A stretch of DNA of 64,000 nt from Emticicia sp. 21SJ11W-3 (GTDB taxonomy: Bacteria; Bacteroidota; Bacteroidia; Cytophagales; Spirosomataceae), in NCBI RefSeq assembly GCF_024138715.1, contig NZ_CP092074.1:3782001-3846000 (forward strand), in the 5' to 3' direction. The notes beneath the pieces were generated by a model. The model was not told the DNA's origin. It searched no databases and saw only the letters and a program-made list of their open reading frames with translations. This document shows positions 62,829 through 64,000 of the stretch, one piece after another. Numbering within the stretch: position 1 is the first letter of the stretch; each line of letters opens with the position of its first letter. A program made the position numbers and the translations under genes.

Positions 62829-64000
62829 ATGAAAACTCACTTCCGGTTTCTTTCATTTTTTATGGCTTTATGCGCAACTGTTTACGCCAAACAAGACTCA
62901 ACCATTATTATCGTCGACAAAAAGAAAGCACATACGCCCATTTTTGTGCAATACAACGGTAATTTTAGTGGCTATAAGGTTTTAGAACTCAATGAAAACA
63001 AAACCGAAACTCTGGTTATTAAAGAACCTTACCCAATTAGATTGATATCAAACGACACCGACAAAAAGTACCGGTTCGGGCGTCAGCTATCTTTTGTAAT
63101 ATACCCCGGCGAAAAACTCTATCTATCTAAAAACAAAGACAATGTAACTTACATCAGAAGCCTTTCTGACAGCACCAGAAACAACGAACTTGATTTTTTC
63201 AACGAGTTCGAAAAAATATGTGGCCAGTTTGAAGGATTCGCCGTTATGCAAATACCTGTCAAAATTTCAGGAATACCCAGATACAAACAGCTTGAAGCCA
63301 ATTACAACAAAAGAATAGCTTTTTTAAATGAATACAAAAGCCGAAAACCAATACGAGAAACCTATTATCAATACCTGAAAGCCCTTTTTCTGAACGATTA
63401 CCTCGTTACCCTTGCTGCACCTTACTTTTCGCCATACGAACAAAAGCGATTACCGCAAAACAAGGAAATAACAGCCGCGTTCGAGAATAACTTCATTAGC
63501 AGCGACCAGTTCTTCTATGAATCCAACTATCGGGCCACTGTGCTGAGTTACGTATTGCTTAAGTCTGGCCAAGACCTTGAAAAAACCGGAACTGATTATA
63601 AGAAAATGGCAGAAATAGCCCTGAACAGCTTTTCTGGTGCTACGCTTGAGGCTGTTCTGCTAGACATCATCAACCTTAATAAACAGAACATCGATAAATC
63701 AATTAATCTTCATATTGCAGAAAAACTGGCATCAATTTCCCAAAATCTATTCATTCGTTCTTTTGCAACTGATAACCTCCTGCCTTTTTATAAAACCACT
63801 CAACAAATAGGAAACAACCTGCCCTTGCTAAACGGCAAGTATGAAGCGGGGGAACTGAACGACATTTTCAAAAAATCGGATAAGCGCTTTTACTATGTAG
63901 ATTTCTGGGCCAGCTGGTGTGAGCCATGCCGGGCAGAAATGCCGGCATCACATAAACTGAAAGCAGAATATGAGGAGAAAGGCATCGGTTTTGTTTATAT
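62829..64000 (+). CDS. TlpA-family thioredoxin-like protein, 3' truncated by window
   Basis: About 390 residues are present and the frame is open at the window end. The start ATG at 62829 gives a signal peptide (HFRFLSFFMALCATVYA). Residues ~25-330 are a long, helical and strand-mixed N-terminal domain like that of many Bacteroidota TlpA proteins. The thioredoxin fold begins near residue 333 and the active site reads FWASWCEPCRAEMP, with Cys at 364 and 367. These exported disulfide reductases act on apocytochromes or other envelope proteins. Likely role near the oxidase locus: keeping heme-binding cysteines reduced, which is inference. Confidence 0.9.
   Translation, partial: MKTHFRFLSFFMALCATVYAKQDSTIIIVDKKKAHTPIFVQYNGNFSGYKVLELNENKTETLVIKEPYPIRLISNDTDKKYRFGRQLSFVIYPGEKLYLSKNKDNVTYIRSLSDSTRNNELDFFNEFEKICGQFEGFAVMQIPVKISGIPRYKQLEANYNKRIAFLNEYKSRKPIRETYYQYLKALFLNDYLVTLAAPYFSPYEQKRLPQNKEITAAFENNFISSDQFFYESNYRATVLSYVLLKSGQDLEKTGTDYKKMAEIALNSFSGATLEAVLLDIINLNKQNIDKSINLHIAEKLASISQNLFIRSFATDNLLPFYKTTQQIGNNLPLLNGKYEAGELNDIFKKSDKRFYYVDFWASWCEPCRAEMPASHKLKAEYEEKGIGFVY

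Noticed and set aside
1-64000. CRISPR array, insertion sequence, prophage or tRNA/rRNA
   Set aside because: No regularly spaced repeats, transposase or integrase frame, or tRNA cloverleaf was found on either strand by reading.

Overview
The window looks like chromosome from a free-living, aerobic or microaerobic member of the Bacteroidota, most likely a Cytophagales-type bacterium. The reasons are a SusC/SusD pair, many lipoproteins and Sec-secreted glycan-degrading enzymes, a fused CcoNO cbb3 oxidase, AraC-type regulators with sugar-sensing domains, weak Shine-Dalgarno signals, and several upstream regions matching the Bacteroidota promoter form (TTTG, about 18 nt, TAnnTTTG). No rRNA, tRNA, CRISPR array, insertion sequence or prophage was seen. 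Genus-level placement is inference.

Layout. 1-1000: end of a beta-barrel outer-membrane protein and a small lipoprotein. 1058-9647: a GH95-like enzyme, a secreted PQQ dehydrogenase with its own heme c, then a sugar-uptake module (ROK kinase, FHS-type MFS transporter, XylR-like regulator). 9826-17961: a GH2 exo-glucosaminidase-like lipoprotein and a glycoside-hydrolase-like protein of no recognised family, divergent from a polytopic membrane protein and a CPBP protease. 17958-29246: an ECF sigma factor, an STN-less SusC, a SusD, a purple-acid-type phosphatase, a ceramidase-like hydrolase, a PqaA-type hydrolase, a FecR-like fragment and a glycerophosphodiesterase. This SusCD locus has no glycosidase, and its enzymes point to lipids or phosphorylated compounds. 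29699-31839: secreted DmpA peptidase and an esterase.

31998-42860 is a six-gene, same-strand run of exported proteins: GH92 mannosidase, two related proteins joining a beta-propeller to an all-helical domain, an exported ChbG-type deacetylase, a sialidase-fold protein and a DUF3748/TolB-like lipoprotein. Downstream lie AsmA, a luciferase-like oxidoreductase, and a catabolic module (NanA/DapA-like aldolase, SSS symporter, AraC regulator). Together these suggest degradation of host or algal glycoconjugates (mannose, hexosamine, possibly an acidic sugar) with uptake of the products. The propeller-helical pair is the best candidate for undescribed enzymology.

50339-62360 is a complete cbb3 oxidase locus on the minus strand: ccoNO, ccoQ, ccoP, ccoG, ccoH, a SafE-like copper-related membrane protein and, further upstream, ccoI-ccoS preceded by a fatty-acid desaturase. 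ccoQ (51 aa) and ccoS (55 aa) were found by reading between the larger genes. A 13-bp direct repeat phased at 22 bp sits just upstream of ccoNO and looks like an operator. The window ends inside a TlpA-type thioredoxin lipoprotein-like gene (62829 onward). Intergenic regions hold several hairpins: intrinsic terminators and short palindromes that look like dispersed repeats.
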